Shown in pieces: positions 1 to 6,993 of a DNA stretch of 10,196 bases (the stretch's first letter is position 1; the number at the start of each line of letters is the position of its first letter). Under the pieces are notes generated by a model. The model was not told the origin of the DNA. It made no database searches and was given only the letters and a program-made list of their open reading frames with translations. The DNA is taken from NCBI GenBank assembly GCA_025059545.1, contig JANXDJ010000049.1, positions 1 through 10,196 on the forward strand, read 5' to 3'. The position numbers and the translations under genes are program-made. The DNA is from Archaeoglobaceae archaeon (GTDB taxonomy: Archaea > Halobacteriota > Archaeoglobi > Archaeoglobales > Archaeoglobaceae).

Positions 1-879
1 TATGCAAATGTCCGTCCCGTTTACCATATCAAGGGTATTCCGAGCCCAATAAAAAATCCTGAAAAGGTTAACTTTGTCATATTCAGAGAGGCGACTGAAG
101 ACTTATACGCAGGAATAGAATGGCAAAAAGGGAGCAAAGAAGTTTTAAAGCTGATAGAATTGCTCGAAAAGGAATTTGGAACCAAGATAAGGAAAGATTC
201 TGGTGTGGGGATAAAGCCAATAAGTGAATTTGGAACTAAAAGACTCGTAAGGATGGCTATAAGATATGCAATTGAGAATAAGAGGAAAAGTGTCACACTC
301 GTGCATAAGGGAAACATTATGAAATACACAGAAGGTGCTTTTAGAGATTGGGGATACGAAGTTGCAAAGCAAGAATTTGGAGATTGGTGTATAACTGAAG
401 ATGAACTCGATAACAAGTTCAACGGAAAACAGCCTGAAGGCAAGGTGGTTGTGAAGGATAGAATAGCGGACAACATGTTCCAGCAAATATTGCTTAGAAG
501 CGAAGAATACGACGTTATAGCTTTGCCAAATCTTAATGGAGACTATCTAAGCGAGACCGCTGCAGCACTTGTCGGTGGAGTCGGCATTGCACCCGGAAGC
601 AATATAGGAGACGGAATTGCTGTTTTCGAACCAATTCACGGCTCCGCTCCAAAATATGCGGGACAAAATAAGGTTAATCCAACAGCCCAAATATTATCAG
701 GAGCTTTGATGTTCGAATATCTTGGCTGGAAAAAGGCGAGCGATATGATAAAGAAAGCCGTTGCAACTACGATTGAAGAGGGAATAGTAACATACGATCT
801 CCATCGTCAAATCGGAGGGAAGCTTGTTGGAACAAGAGAATTTGCGGATGCTGTTATAGATAACTTGCTTACCCTATGA
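1..879 (+). CDS. icd: NADP-dependent isocitrate dehydrogenase (5' end outside window)
   Basis: Oxidative decarboxylation of isocitrate to 2-oxoglutarate with NADP in the cytosol (citric acid cycle). The reading frame is open from base 1, so about the first third of the protein is missing; 292 residues are present. The fragment begins YANVRPV and carries the family blocks [14 protein letters not shown] (catalytic Tyr at fragment residue 36), [14 protein letters not shown] (catalytic Lys at 103), NLNGDYLSE (metal-binding Asp at 181) and [10 protein letters not shown]. By analogy with the E. coli enzyme, the Lys-Tyr of PKYAG and the Tyr and Arg of TYDLHR near the C-terminus are the residues that select NADP over NAD. 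One oddity is Glu at fragment residue 185, where E. coli has the metal-binding Asp311. The stop codon overlaps the next start (ATGA at 876-879), so it is probably cotranscribed with the two genes that follow. Confidence 0.95.
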   Translation, partial: YANVRPVYHIKGIPSPIKNPEKVNFVIFREATEDLYAGIEWQKGSKEVLKLIELLEKEFGTKIRKDSGVGIKPISEFGTKRLVRMAIRYAIENKRKSVTLVHKGNIMKYTEGAFRDWGYEVAKQEFGDWCITEDELDNKFNGKQPEGKVVVKDRIADNMFQQILLRSEEYDVIALPNLNGDYLSETAAALVGGVGIAPGSNIGDGIAVFEPIHGSAPKYAGQNKVNPTAQILSGALMFEYLGWKKASDMIKKAVATTIEEGIVTYDLHRQIGGKLVGTREFADAVIDNLLTL

Positions 880-1799
880 TCCAGATCTACGGCGCAGGAA
901 TGGCTGGGACTTATCTTTACAGTTTACTGACAAAAAATGGGATAAAGGCAAATATATTCGACTTAAGAAAAACTCCTGATTGCAGATGTGCTTGGGGATT
1001 CGCCTATAGCGAGGCAAAAGAGCTTTATTCGAAAATAGAAGTAAATCTCGATGACTACGTCCTTGTTAGACCAAAAAATATAGTCGTGAATAGGCTACAG
1101 CTAAAAAATAGAGATGTTGTTATTGTTAACAAGCTAAAACTGCTTGAAGATCTCTGGAAAAGCATCGAGTTCAGAGAATCGGATGCTGAAATAGTAGTAG
1201 ATGCAACAGGAGCAAAAAGAGCCTTTCTGCCGAAGATAGAGAAAGATCGCTTTATCTACACTATTCAATTTATTGAGGAACATGAAAGAGAAGAGGATAT
1301 TTTCATAAACTTTGAAAGACATGGATATGCTTGGGCATTCCCTCTTGGTGGAGAATGGCATATTGGTGCGGGAAGTGCTTACGAAGAAAAAGTTGAGAAG
1401 CTTATACAAAAACTCAGAGAAAGGTATGATTTCCGAGAAAAAGAGAAGAAATGTAATTGTAAAGCGGAACTTAGAATGCTTCCTCCCTCAAAATGTAGAC
1501 CTTTTGTTCATGGAAAAGTCGTTGGAGTTGGTGAAGCTATAGGTTGTGTCAGTGGAGCGGGAGAAGGAAACGTTCCCGCTTTAAAATCTGCATTAATACT
1601 TTTTGAATGTCTGAACAAACTTGAAATGTATGAAAAAAGAATAATGAAAGAATTTAGTTGGATTGAAAGAGAGCAGAGATTTGTAGACAGTGCTCTCAAA
1701 GGATTGCCAGCATTCCACTTATTGCCAAAGATAATAGCTTTCGAGCGAAAGAGGCTTGTAGAACACTCTCTCATCGACTTTCTGAGAATATTCATATGA
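876..1799 (+). CDS. Geranylgeranyl-reductase-family FAD flavoprotein (short form)
   Basis: Soluble FAD-binding protein of 307 residues. It has an N-terminal Rossmann motif GAGMAG (residues 6-11) with an acidic residue ending strand 2 (Asp29), DATG at 109-112, GYAWAFP at 150-156 followed by a GAG turn, and the FAD/pyrophosphate block GVGEAIG (217-223) with GEG at 229-231. These are hallmarks of the geranylgeranyl reductase family, which hydrogenates isoprenoid chains of archaeal lipids or the menaquinone side chain. It is clearly shorter than typical members (about 390-400 residues), and the region after the GEG block is reduced, so the substrate is uncertain. CxC pairs at 36/38 and 193/195 are notable. 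No Shine-Dalgarno is evident; the ATG overlaps the icd stop (ATGA) and the TGA overlaps the next ATG, implying coupled translation. The fold call is firm; a lipid-reductase role is inference. Confidence 0.75.
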   Translation: MIQIYGAGMAGTYLYSLLTKNGIKANIFDLRKTPDCRCAWGFAYSEAKELYSKIEVNLDDYVLVRPKNIVVNRLQLKNRDVVIVNKLKLLEDLWKSIEFRESDAEIVVDATGAKRAFLPKIEKDRFIYTIQFIEEHEREEDIFINFERHGYAWAFPLGGEWHIGAGSAYEEKVEKLIQKLRERYDFREKEKKCNCKAELRMLPPSKCRPFVHGKVVGVGEAIGCVSGAGEGNVPALKSALILFECLNKLEMYEKRIMKEFSWIEREQRFVDSALKGLPAFHLLPKIIAFERKRLVEHSLIDFLRIFI

Positions 1800-2518
1800 A
1801 AAGGTTCAAGAGATTTAAATTCTCTTATGGAGAAACAAACACCACGATTTTAACCGAAAGTGACGAGTTCTACAAAATAGCCATAAAGGCAATATTAGAG
1901 GCGAGAAGTGAAATAGAAGAACATATAAAACTAAAACCCGAGTTCTTAATAAGCTATGAACCCCTAAATTGCCAAAAATGTTCTGGAAAAAGAGTAACCA
2001 AGGAAATGTGCCACTCTGCAAGGATTGCAAAAGTTGGACCCATGGCTTCAGTTGCTGGAGCGATTGCACAGTTTGCAGTAGATAAAATGGTTGAAGCGGG
2101 AGCAAATGTTGCAGTAGTTGACAACGGTGGAGATATAGCAATTCATTCTGATGAAGAGCTAAAAGTAGCAATATATCCATCAAAAATCGCCCTTTTGATT
2201 CCTCCTACAGACAAAATAGCGATTTGCACCTCAAGTGGAAAAATTGGGCATTCTGTGAGCTTTGGATGGGCAGATTCGGCAACTATTATTGCTGAAAATG
2301 CCTGCATTGCGGATGCTTTTGCCACAGCATTGGGAAATGCCATAAAAGAATTCAGTGGGGATGAGATAAAGAGAACGTTGAGTGACTTCTATTTCGAAAA
2401 TCAAGATTTTATTAAAGGTGCAATTGTCGTTAAAGACAATATTATAGCCTTTGCTGGAAAGATTCCAGAGATTTTAAGTGCAGAATACAGTGAAGAACTG
2501 ATAACAAAACCTCCATAG
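1796..2518 (+). CDS. UPF0280 family protein (ApbE-like fold)
   Basis: A 240-residue protein recognised as the archaeal UPF0280 family by GPMASVAGA (81-89), DNGGD (109-113), TSSGKIGHS (145-153) and ADAFATAL (172-179). The spacing and nature of these blocks resemble ApbE, the FAD:protein FMN transferase, in which a GGD/GGE strand, a TSG loop and an ADA(L/F)AT helix build the flavin and metal site. The family's own activity is, to my knowledge, not established, so FMN transfer is only a structural analogy. Cys59, Cys62, Cys72 and His73 form a compact C-x2-C-x9-C-H cluster before the conserved core. The start is the ATG inside the ATGA overlap with the upstream flavoprotein, which makes it the last gene of the icd unit; a separate promoter follows. 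No signal peptide or membrane segment is seen. Confidence 0.85.
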   Translation: MKRFKRFKFSYGETNTTILTESDEFYKIAIKAILEARSEIEEHIKLKPEFLISYEPLNCQKCSGKRVTKEMCHSARIAKVGPMASVAGAIAQFAVDKMVEAGANVAVVDNGGDIAIHSDEELKVAIYPSKIALLIPPTDKIAICTSSGKIGHSVSFGWADSATIIAENACIADAFATALGNAIKEFSGDEIKRTLSDFYFENQDFIKGAIVVKDNIIAFAGKIPEILSAEYSEELITKPP

Positions 2519-2534
2519 TAAATCCCAAAAGCGC

Positions 2535-2547
2535 AAAATTTAAATTT
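2535..2547 (+). promoter_or_regulatory. Putative TATA/BRE promoter of the zinc-ribbon gene
   Basis: The 52-bp gap before the ATG at 2571 contains AAAATTTAAATTT, with the TTTAAA core centred about 29 bases before the start codon, preceded by a purine-rich BRE-like AGCGCAAA. No Shine-Dalgarno lies between the box and the ATG. The spacing therefore suggests a leaderless or nearly leaderless transcript, common in archaea. Confidence 0.5.
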
Positions 2548-2570
2548 GGATAGAAAGCTAAGTTTATTCT

Positions 2571-2813
2571 ATGGCGGTAAAAATCATTTTCTGTCCTTCT
2601 TGTGGGGAAGAAGTTGAGATTGCGGACTTATATGAGGGTGTAGAGATCAACTGCAAGTCCTGCGGATGTTTGATGATCTATCAAGAGGGGAAACTGCTCC
2701 TATTAGACACAAACGAGGAGTTCAATCTCGAAGATCTTGAAAGTTACGAAGAGGAAGAGGAAATAGAAGAAGAGGAGGAAGAGGAGGAATACTACTACGA
2801 CGAAGAATACTGA
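2571..2813 (+). CDS. Small LysW-like zinc-ribbon protein with polyacidic tail
   Basis: An 80-residue protein. Residues 8-11 (CPSC) and 28-31 (CKSC) form a four-cysteine zinc ribbon whose layout, with a VE-I strand after the first knuckle and a hydrophobic strand after the second, resembles LysW and other short TFIIB-like ribbons. From about residue 49 the protein becomes strongly acidic, and residues 57-80 are nearly all Glu, Asp and Tyr. The C-terminal EDWGE motif that makes LysW an amino-group carrier is absent, and no LysX/LysZ-type genes are nearby, so a lysine or arginine biosynthesis role is not supported. A disordered acidic tail could bind basic proteins or mimic nucleic acid; this is inference. 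It has its own TATA element and a T-run just after the stop, so it looks monocistronic. Its last 19 bases overlap the convergent kptA. Confidence 0.75.
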   Translation: MAVKIIFCPSCGEEVEIADLYEGVEINCKSCGCLMIYQEGKLLLLDTNEEFNLEDLESYEEEEEIEEEEEEEEYYYDEEY

Positions 2814-3436
2814 TGTATTTTTTTAATATATTTGGCAGGTATTTCCTTTGCGAGAGCTATCGAGTCATTTGCCTTTAAAATTCTAATACCATCCGTTCTC
2901 GCTTTCTTTGCATCGATCTCAAAGACAATAGGCTTCTTTGTCCTCAGACTTGCTACTTCGAGGCTTCTTTCGATCGTCGTAGATAGATGAACATAAGCTT
3001 GATTTACTGGTTTTATACCGATCTCGAGCATTCTATTCGCCTCCTCTTCACTTGTTCCATAGTAAAGCGTGTCTTCTTCAGCTTCTGGCATGTCAGTCAG
3101 TTTAAGATCTATACTATGACCGTATCTCGCCCTGATCTTATCTCTTCTTATCTCATATCTCTTCTTTTCATCGCTGTAAACCATTGCCTTCAGCACCCAT
3201 CTATTTGCCCAGCGATATTTTCTGCTAACTATTCTTACCAACGCTTCAAAGTTGACCCAACCGTTTTCGTCTATTTCCAAATCAAATTTTTGCGGAAAGT
3301 GTCTTAATACCCCTGAGACGAATTTACCAAGCTTTTCAACCTTTTCTTTGCTGAGCACAATTTCTCCTTTTGCACCACAAGAACACGTTTCTCCTCGATA
3401 AAACCCATGAGACGGACAAAACCTTATCTCCTCCAT
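2795..3436 (-). CDS. kptA: RNA 2'-phosphotransferase (Tpt1/KptA family)
   Basis: The enzyme transfers the 2'-phosphate at an RNA splice junction to NAD+, giving ADP-ribose 1'',2''-cyclic phosphate and nicotinamide. The 213 residues include the expected Arg-His-Arg-Arg set: Arg45-His46 (LRHFP), Arg102 (in IRARYGHS, 101-108) and Arg165 (LRTKKP). The YYGTS (125-129) and VHLSTT (149-154) blocks are also present. The first 25 residues carry the archaeal extension with a likely zinc site, Cys7, His10, Cys18 and Cys20. The ATG lies one base after the stop of a possible small upstream ORF, with a weak AGAGG about ten bases before it. In archaea, whose ligation does not leave a 2'-phosphate in the yeast manner, the physiological substrate is unclear; NAD-dependent handling of other phosphorylated RNA ends has been suggested for the family. 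Confidence 0.92.
   Translation of the reverse strand: MEEIRFCPSHGFYRGETCSCGAKGEIVLSKEKVEKLGKFVSGVLRHFPQKFDLEIDENGWVNFEALVRIVSRKYRWANRWVLKAMVYSDEKKRYEIRRDKIRARYGHSIDLKLTDMPEAEEDTLYYGTSEEEANRMLEIGIKPVNQAYVHLSTTIERSLEVASLRTKKPIVFEIDAKKARTDGIRILKANDSIALAKEIPAKYIKKIHQYSSS
2818..2824 (+). terminator. Oligo-T terminator after the zinc-ribbon gene
   Basis: Seven consecutive T residues lie 4 bases after the TGA stop at 2811-2813 and are followed by AT-rich sequence. Archaeal RNA polymerase terminates at such T-runs without needing a hairpin. The run falls inside the 3' coding end of the convergent kptA gene. Confidence 0.5.
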
Positions 3437-3437
3437 T

Positions 3438-3629
3438 TTACCACTGCCTCTTTCTAATTTTTATCCTCTTACCTGAAACTCGAGCTATTTCTGCCTTTTC
3501 CAGCGATCTCACGATTAAGTGAAAGATCTCTTCACAACTTATTAATATTTCTTCATTTTCCACTTTGATCAATTCACCGCTCGATAATCTAATTCGCTTC
3601 GAGAAAGAAAAAATGATATAGCAGATCAA
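3438..3629 (-). CDS. Possible small protein upstream of kptA
   Basis: An open frame of up to 63 codons ending one base before the kptA ATG. I do not recognise a family. The C-terminal part is basic (SGKRIKIRKRQW), and the middle has an amphipathic stretch (EEIFHLIVRSLEKAEIAR), which reads like a real small domain. The start is doubtful. The longest form uses TTG at 3629, leaves only 12 bp to the divergent aminotransferase and lacks a Shine-Dalgarno. A shorter form could start at GTG 3563, ten bases after GGTGA (3578-3574), giving 41 residues. There is no in-frame ATG. A TATA-like GCTATATCATT at 3622-3612 on this strand could serve either the short form or kptA itself. If not coding, this stretch is the kptA leader. 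Confidence 0.4.
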   Translation of the reverse strand: MICYIIFSFSKRIRLSSGELIKVENEEILISCEEIFHLIVRSLEKAEIARVSGKRIKIRKRQW

Positions 3630-3641
3630 ACGAGGGCTTTC

Positions 3642-4796
3642 ATGTTCGAGCTCTCGGAAAGAATGAAGAAGATTCCACCTTATCTCTTTGCAGAAATAGA
3701 TGCGATGAAGAGAAGGAAGATCTCAGAGGGGGTCAAGCTCATAGATCTTGGAATCGGAGATCCAGATCTTCCAACGCCTGAGCACATCGTTTTAGCAATG
3801 CAGAAAGCGATAGAAAAAGTTGAGAGGCAAAAATATCCAAGCTATGAAGGCATGTTGGAGTTCCGAGAAGGCGTTGCAGAGTTTTATAAGCGGAGAAAGG
3901 GGGTTAGATTAGATCCGCAAAGAGAAGTGATCACGCTTATTGGTTCAAAAGAAGGTATTGCCCACCTTCCACTCGCTTTTGTCAACGAAGGTGATTACGT
4001 GCTCGTCCCAGATCCCGGATATCCAGTTTATTATGCTTCAACAGTTATGGCTGGGGGCAGAGCGTTTCATATGCCTTTGAAGGCGGAAAATAACTTTTTA
4101 CCAGATCTCGAGGCCATTCCTAATGAAGTGGTGAAAAAGACGAAAATACTATTTCTGAATTACCCAAACAACCCCACTTCTGCAGTTGCAGAAGGAGGTT
4201 TCATAAAGTCTGCCATAGACTTCTGCATCGATAATAAGATCATATTAGCACATGATTATGCCTACGGCGAGATCGGACTAGATGGATATCGTCCAAAGAG
4301 CTTTTTGGAATTTGAAAATGCTTTTGAAGTAACGATAGAGTTCAATTCTCTCTCTAAGACTTACAACATGACTGGCTGGCGTATCGGCTTTGCTTGTGGA
4401 AATGAAGAGATCCTTAAAGGTTTACTTAAAGTAAAGACTAATGTTGATAGCGGTGTTTTCGAAGCGGTTCAGGAAGCAGGAATTACTGCTTTAAGAGGAG
4501 AGGACAGATTTATCGAAGAGAATTGCAAGATCTACGCTGAGCGAAGAAATGTGCTTGTAGAAGGATTGGAAAGACTCGGTTTTGAAGTTAAAAAGCCAAA
4601 AGCAACTTTTTACGTTTGGTGTAAGGTTGGAGGAAGTAGCATTGATTTCGTAAAAAGAGTTATTGACGTTGCAGGAATTGTAGCAACTCCTGGCATCGGC
4701 TTTGGTAGTCAAGGAGAAGGTTATGTTAGATTTGCGTTAACAAGAAGCAAGGAAATGATTTTGGAGGCAATAAAAAGATTGGAAAAATTATTTTAA
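3642..4796 (+). CDS. Class I PLP aminotransferase, probable LL-diaminopimelate aminotransferase type
   Basis: Fold-type I PLP enzyme of 384 residues. Visible motifs are GIGDPDLPTP (37-46), the PLP-phosphate-side GSKEG (101-105), NYPNNPT (173-179), DYAYGE (205-210) with Asp205 to pair with the pyridine nitrogen, the Schiff-base Lys239 in SLSKTYNMTGWR (236-247), and the carboxylate-binding Arg363 (YVRFAL). The N-terminus (SERMKKIPPYLFAEIDAMK) and the GIGDPDLPTP block resemble archaeal DapL, which converts tetrahydrodipicolinate plus glutamate to LL-diaminopimelate in lysine synthesis. No other lysine gene is in the window, so an aspartate or other amino-acid aminotransferase remains possible. 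The ATG start is preceded by GAGGG at 3632-3636 with 5-base spacing. The gene is divergent from kptA and separated by 79 bp from the sensor gene downstream. Confidence 0.85.
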   Translation: MFELSERMKKIPPYLFAEIDAMKRRKISEGVKLIDLGIGDPDLPTPEHIVLAMQKAIEKVERQKYPSYEGMLEFREGVAEFYKRRKGVRLDPQREVITLIGSKEGIAHLPLAFVNEGDYVLVPDPGYPVYYASTVMAGGRAFHMPLKAENNFLPDLEAIPNEVVKKTKILFLNYPNNPTSAVAEGGFIKSAIDFCIDNKIILAHDYAYGEIGLDGYRPKSFLEFENAFEVTIEFNSLSKTYNMTGWRIGFACGNEEILKGLLKVKTNVDSGVFEAVQEAGITALRGEDRFIEENCKIYAERRNVLVEGLERLGFEVKKPKATFYVWCKVGGSSIDFVKRVIDVAGIVATPGIGFGSQGEGYVRFALTRSKEMILEAIKRLEKLF

Positions 4797-4800
4797 AATG

Positions 4801-4829
4801 AATTATATACTATAATAAATTTTATAAAT
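4801..4829 (+). promoter_or_regulatory. Putative TATA promoter of the PAS sensor gene
   Basis: The gap of 79 bp is very AT-rich and holds two candidate boxes: TTATATAC (4803-4810) and TTTATAAA (4821-4828). The second would place transcription start near 4850-4855, leaving a leader of about 25 bases that includes the GGTGA ribosome binding site. No obvious operator palindrome is seen. Confidence 0.45.
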
Positions 4830-4863
4830 CCTACTATCTTCGAAAGTTAAAGCCACTGAATCA

Positions 4864-4868
4864 GGTGA
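4864..4868 (+). promoter_or_regulatory. Shine-Dalgarno GGTGA deciding a TTG start
   Basis: GGTGA matches the archaeal anti-Shine-Dalgarno sequence and ends seven bases before the TTG at 4876. There is no ATG near this position, so this site is the main reason to start the sensor protein at TTG 4876. Confidence 0.6.
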
Positions 4869-4875
4869 GAGCAAA

Positions 4876-6993
4876 TTGGAAGAGGAACTTAAGGTTGAAC
4901 AAGTCTTGGACAAAGTGTTAGACGCTGTTCTTCTGGTTGACAGGGATGCGAAAATAGTATACGCAAATCCAGCGGTTCGTCTTTTTGGTTATTCTCAGTC
5001 GGACTTGATTGGAAAGAGAATATTGGATTTCGTTCCTAAAAAATATCAAGAGCAAGTCTTAGAGCTTATAAAAAGCTATATCGAAGGAAAAATGGAGTTT
5101 TCCAGAGTTGAAATTGAAATTCCTGAGAAAAATGGTGAGCTTAGGTGGACAGATGTAGTGATTTCTAAGATCGACGATTTTAGAGCAGTAATGCAAATGA
5201 GAGACATCACAGATCTCAAAAAGATCATGAGGGAACTCGAAGAAAGCAGAGAAACTTACAAGACCATTTTCGAAGCTTATCCAGACTTCATGAGCGTTTT
5301 GGACTCTGAAGGTAAGATTCTCAGTGTGAATAAGAACTTTCTCAAAAGATATGGACTTGAAGAGAAAAAGATAATAGGATCTCCTATTATATCTTTCGTT
5401 CATCCTGAAGAGTTAGATAAAGCTCTTAATTTGCTTAAAAAAGCTTTGGATCATAAAAATATTGTGCGAGACACTCTGAGAGTAATCGTCGCGGGCGAAA
5501 AACTCATCGTAGACATATCAATGCGATTCTTAAAGATTGGAGATAAAGTATTTGGGATCATCGTTGGTAAAGACATAACAGAGAAGGCAAAGCTGGAAGA
5601 GGAGATAAAAAGGAGAGAAGAACTCTACAGAAACATAATCGATAGCAACATAGCGGGTTTTTTGCTTGTAGAAAATTCTAAGATTTTGTTTGCAAACAAA
5701 ACCGTGACAAAAATTACAGGTTATTCAGAGGAAGAAATCTTGAATAAACCCGTAGAAGTCTTCTTTGAAGAGGAAGACAAGGAGAATTTTAGACGAGTGG
5801 TAAACGATATTCTAAAAGGAAAGGAGATAGAAATTATATCGAGATTTCGCAGAAAAGATGGAAATAGAGGTTATGCAAGAATTCTTGCTAATCTGATGGA
5901 ATACAAAGGACGAAAGTTGATCTTAGTTAGTTTTGAAGACATTACAGAAAAAAGAGAGATCGAAAGAAAACTGGAAGAGAGAAACATTCTCTACAAAACG
6001 CTTGTTGAGAGCAGTCATACAGGAATATTCATCATTCAGAACAATAAAATTGTTTACGCAAATGAAGTCATTGGTCGCATTCTTGGATATACTATAGAGG
6101 AGATCAATAACCTTCCACATCCCTACATCATAGTGGCACCTGAATTCAGAAATATAGCTATGGAGAGATACAGAGCAAGAGAGAAAGGCTTAGAGGTCCC
6201 AGATAGTTATGAAGTAAAAATAATCACCAAAGAGGGTAAAGAGAGATGGTTAAGCGTTTTGGCTAAGGGAATAAAGTATAAAGGTGCTCCCGCAGTTATG
6301 GTAAACGTTGCGGACATAACCAAACTTAAGGAGAACGAAGAAGCGCTGAAGAGAATGAATGCACTTTTGAGGGTTGCGGGAGAAATAAAAGGAATGCTGA
6401 TTCAAGAGAATTCCGAATTAGGTGTTTTTTCGAACCTCAAATCCAGTTTAGAGAAACTGAATGCAGATGTTGGAGTTTATTTTGTGGAAAAAAATTTCAT
6501 AAGAGCCGCAATTTCTCTAAAACATCCCTATTTAGATTTTCTTTCTGATAAAATAAACATAAAAGAAGTCACTCAGGAACTTGTGGGTGATAACTGGCTG
6601 ACATTTATTCCAATACTCAACGATGGTCTCCATAGCATAGTCGTCATATCAAGAAAGGATAAATTTAGTGAGGAGGAATTAAGGGTTATCTCCACGATTT
6701 CTCAAGATGTTTCAATGCGATTAAGAGCTTTGAAAGTTGAGAAAGAGAAAGAAAAGGCTTTAAAACTGATCATGGAAAACTTAGAACACTTTGAAGAGCT
6801 GGCGGATAAGCTTAGAAACCCTCTTGCAGTCATTAAGGGCTACTTAGAAATCCGAGATGAAGTTCCGGAGAAGGATTTCATAAGGAATATAAGCGAACAT
6901 GCTGATCGAATTGAGAAAATACTCGATGAGTTGAGATTCAAAGAGTTTGCAACCTATCAAATGAAAAAAGTTCTTGAAACTCGTGCAGAATAG
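4876..6993 (+). CDS. Cytosolic four-PAS, GAF-like sensor protein with degenerate histidine-kinase helix and no ATPase domain
   Basis: A 705-residue soluble signalling protein with no membrane segment. Four PAS/PAC units lie at roughly 6-115, 125-238, 248-358 and 372-485. Each ends with the DIT signature (RDITD, KDITE, EDITE, ADITK) and is joined to the next by a charged, coiled-coil-like helix. A GAF-like region (about 495-620) and a helical linker follow. The last part (about 632-690) resembles the HisKA dimerisation helix: ADKLRNPLAVIKGYLE matches the H-box pattern HELRNPL, but Asp644 sits where the phospho-accepting His belongs. The protein stops soon after, with no N, G1 or G2 boxes of a HATPase domain. 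The frame is intact and the next gene begins at the very next base on the other strand, so no displaced ATPase exon remains here. It may sense a ligand or redox state and act through a partner. Ligands and partner are unknown. Confidence 0.85.
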   Translation: MEEELKVEQVLDKVLDAVLLVDRDAKIVYANPAVRLFGYSQSDLIGKRILDFVPKKYQEQVLELIKSYIEGKMEFSRVEIEIPEKNGELRWTDVVISKIDDFRAVMQMRDITDLKKIMRELEESRETYKTIFEAYPDFMSVLDSEGKILSVNKNFLKRYGLEEKKIIGSPIISFVHPEELDKALNLLKKALDHKNIVRDTLRVIVAGEKLIVDISMRFLKIGDKVFGIIVGKDITEKAKLEEEIKRREELYRNIIDSNIAGFLLVENSKILFANKTVTKITGYSEEEILNKPVEVFFEEEDKENFRRVVNDILKGKEIEIISRFRRKDGNRGYARILANLMEYKGRKLILVSFEDITEKREIERKLEERNILYKTLVESSHTGIFIIQNNKIVYANEVIGRILGYTIEEINNLPHPYIIVAPEFRNIAMERYRAREKGLEVPDSYEVKIITKEGKERWLSVLAKGIKYKGAPAVMVNVADITKLKENEEALKRMNALLRVAGEIKGMLIQENSELGVFSNLKSSLEKLNADVGVYFVEKNFIRAAISLKHPYLDFLSDKINIKEVTQELVGDNWLTFIPILNDGLHSIVVISRKDKFSEEELRVISTISQDVSMRLRALKVEKEKEKALKLIMENLEHFEELADKLRNPLAVIKGYLEIRDEVPEKDFIRNISEHADRIEKILDELRFKEFATYQMKKVLETRAE
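6964..6969 (-). terminator. Possible oligo-T terminator of the tbp-HAD operon
   Basis: On the minus strand a run of six T residues lies 24 bases beyond the HAD stop codon. It is the complement of Lys codons in the 3' end of the convergent sensor gene, so it may be coincidental. Confidence 0.25.

Noticed and set aside
145..486. Long minus-strand open frames antisense to icd
   Set aside because: They lie fully opposite the well-conserved icd motifs, and their translations are low-complexity and hydrophobic without family features; they are shadow frames.
2571..2813. Calling the zinc ribbon LysW, the amino-group carrier
   Set aside because: The C-terminal EDWGE carrier motif is missing, and no lysine or arginine carrier-pathway genes are adjacent.
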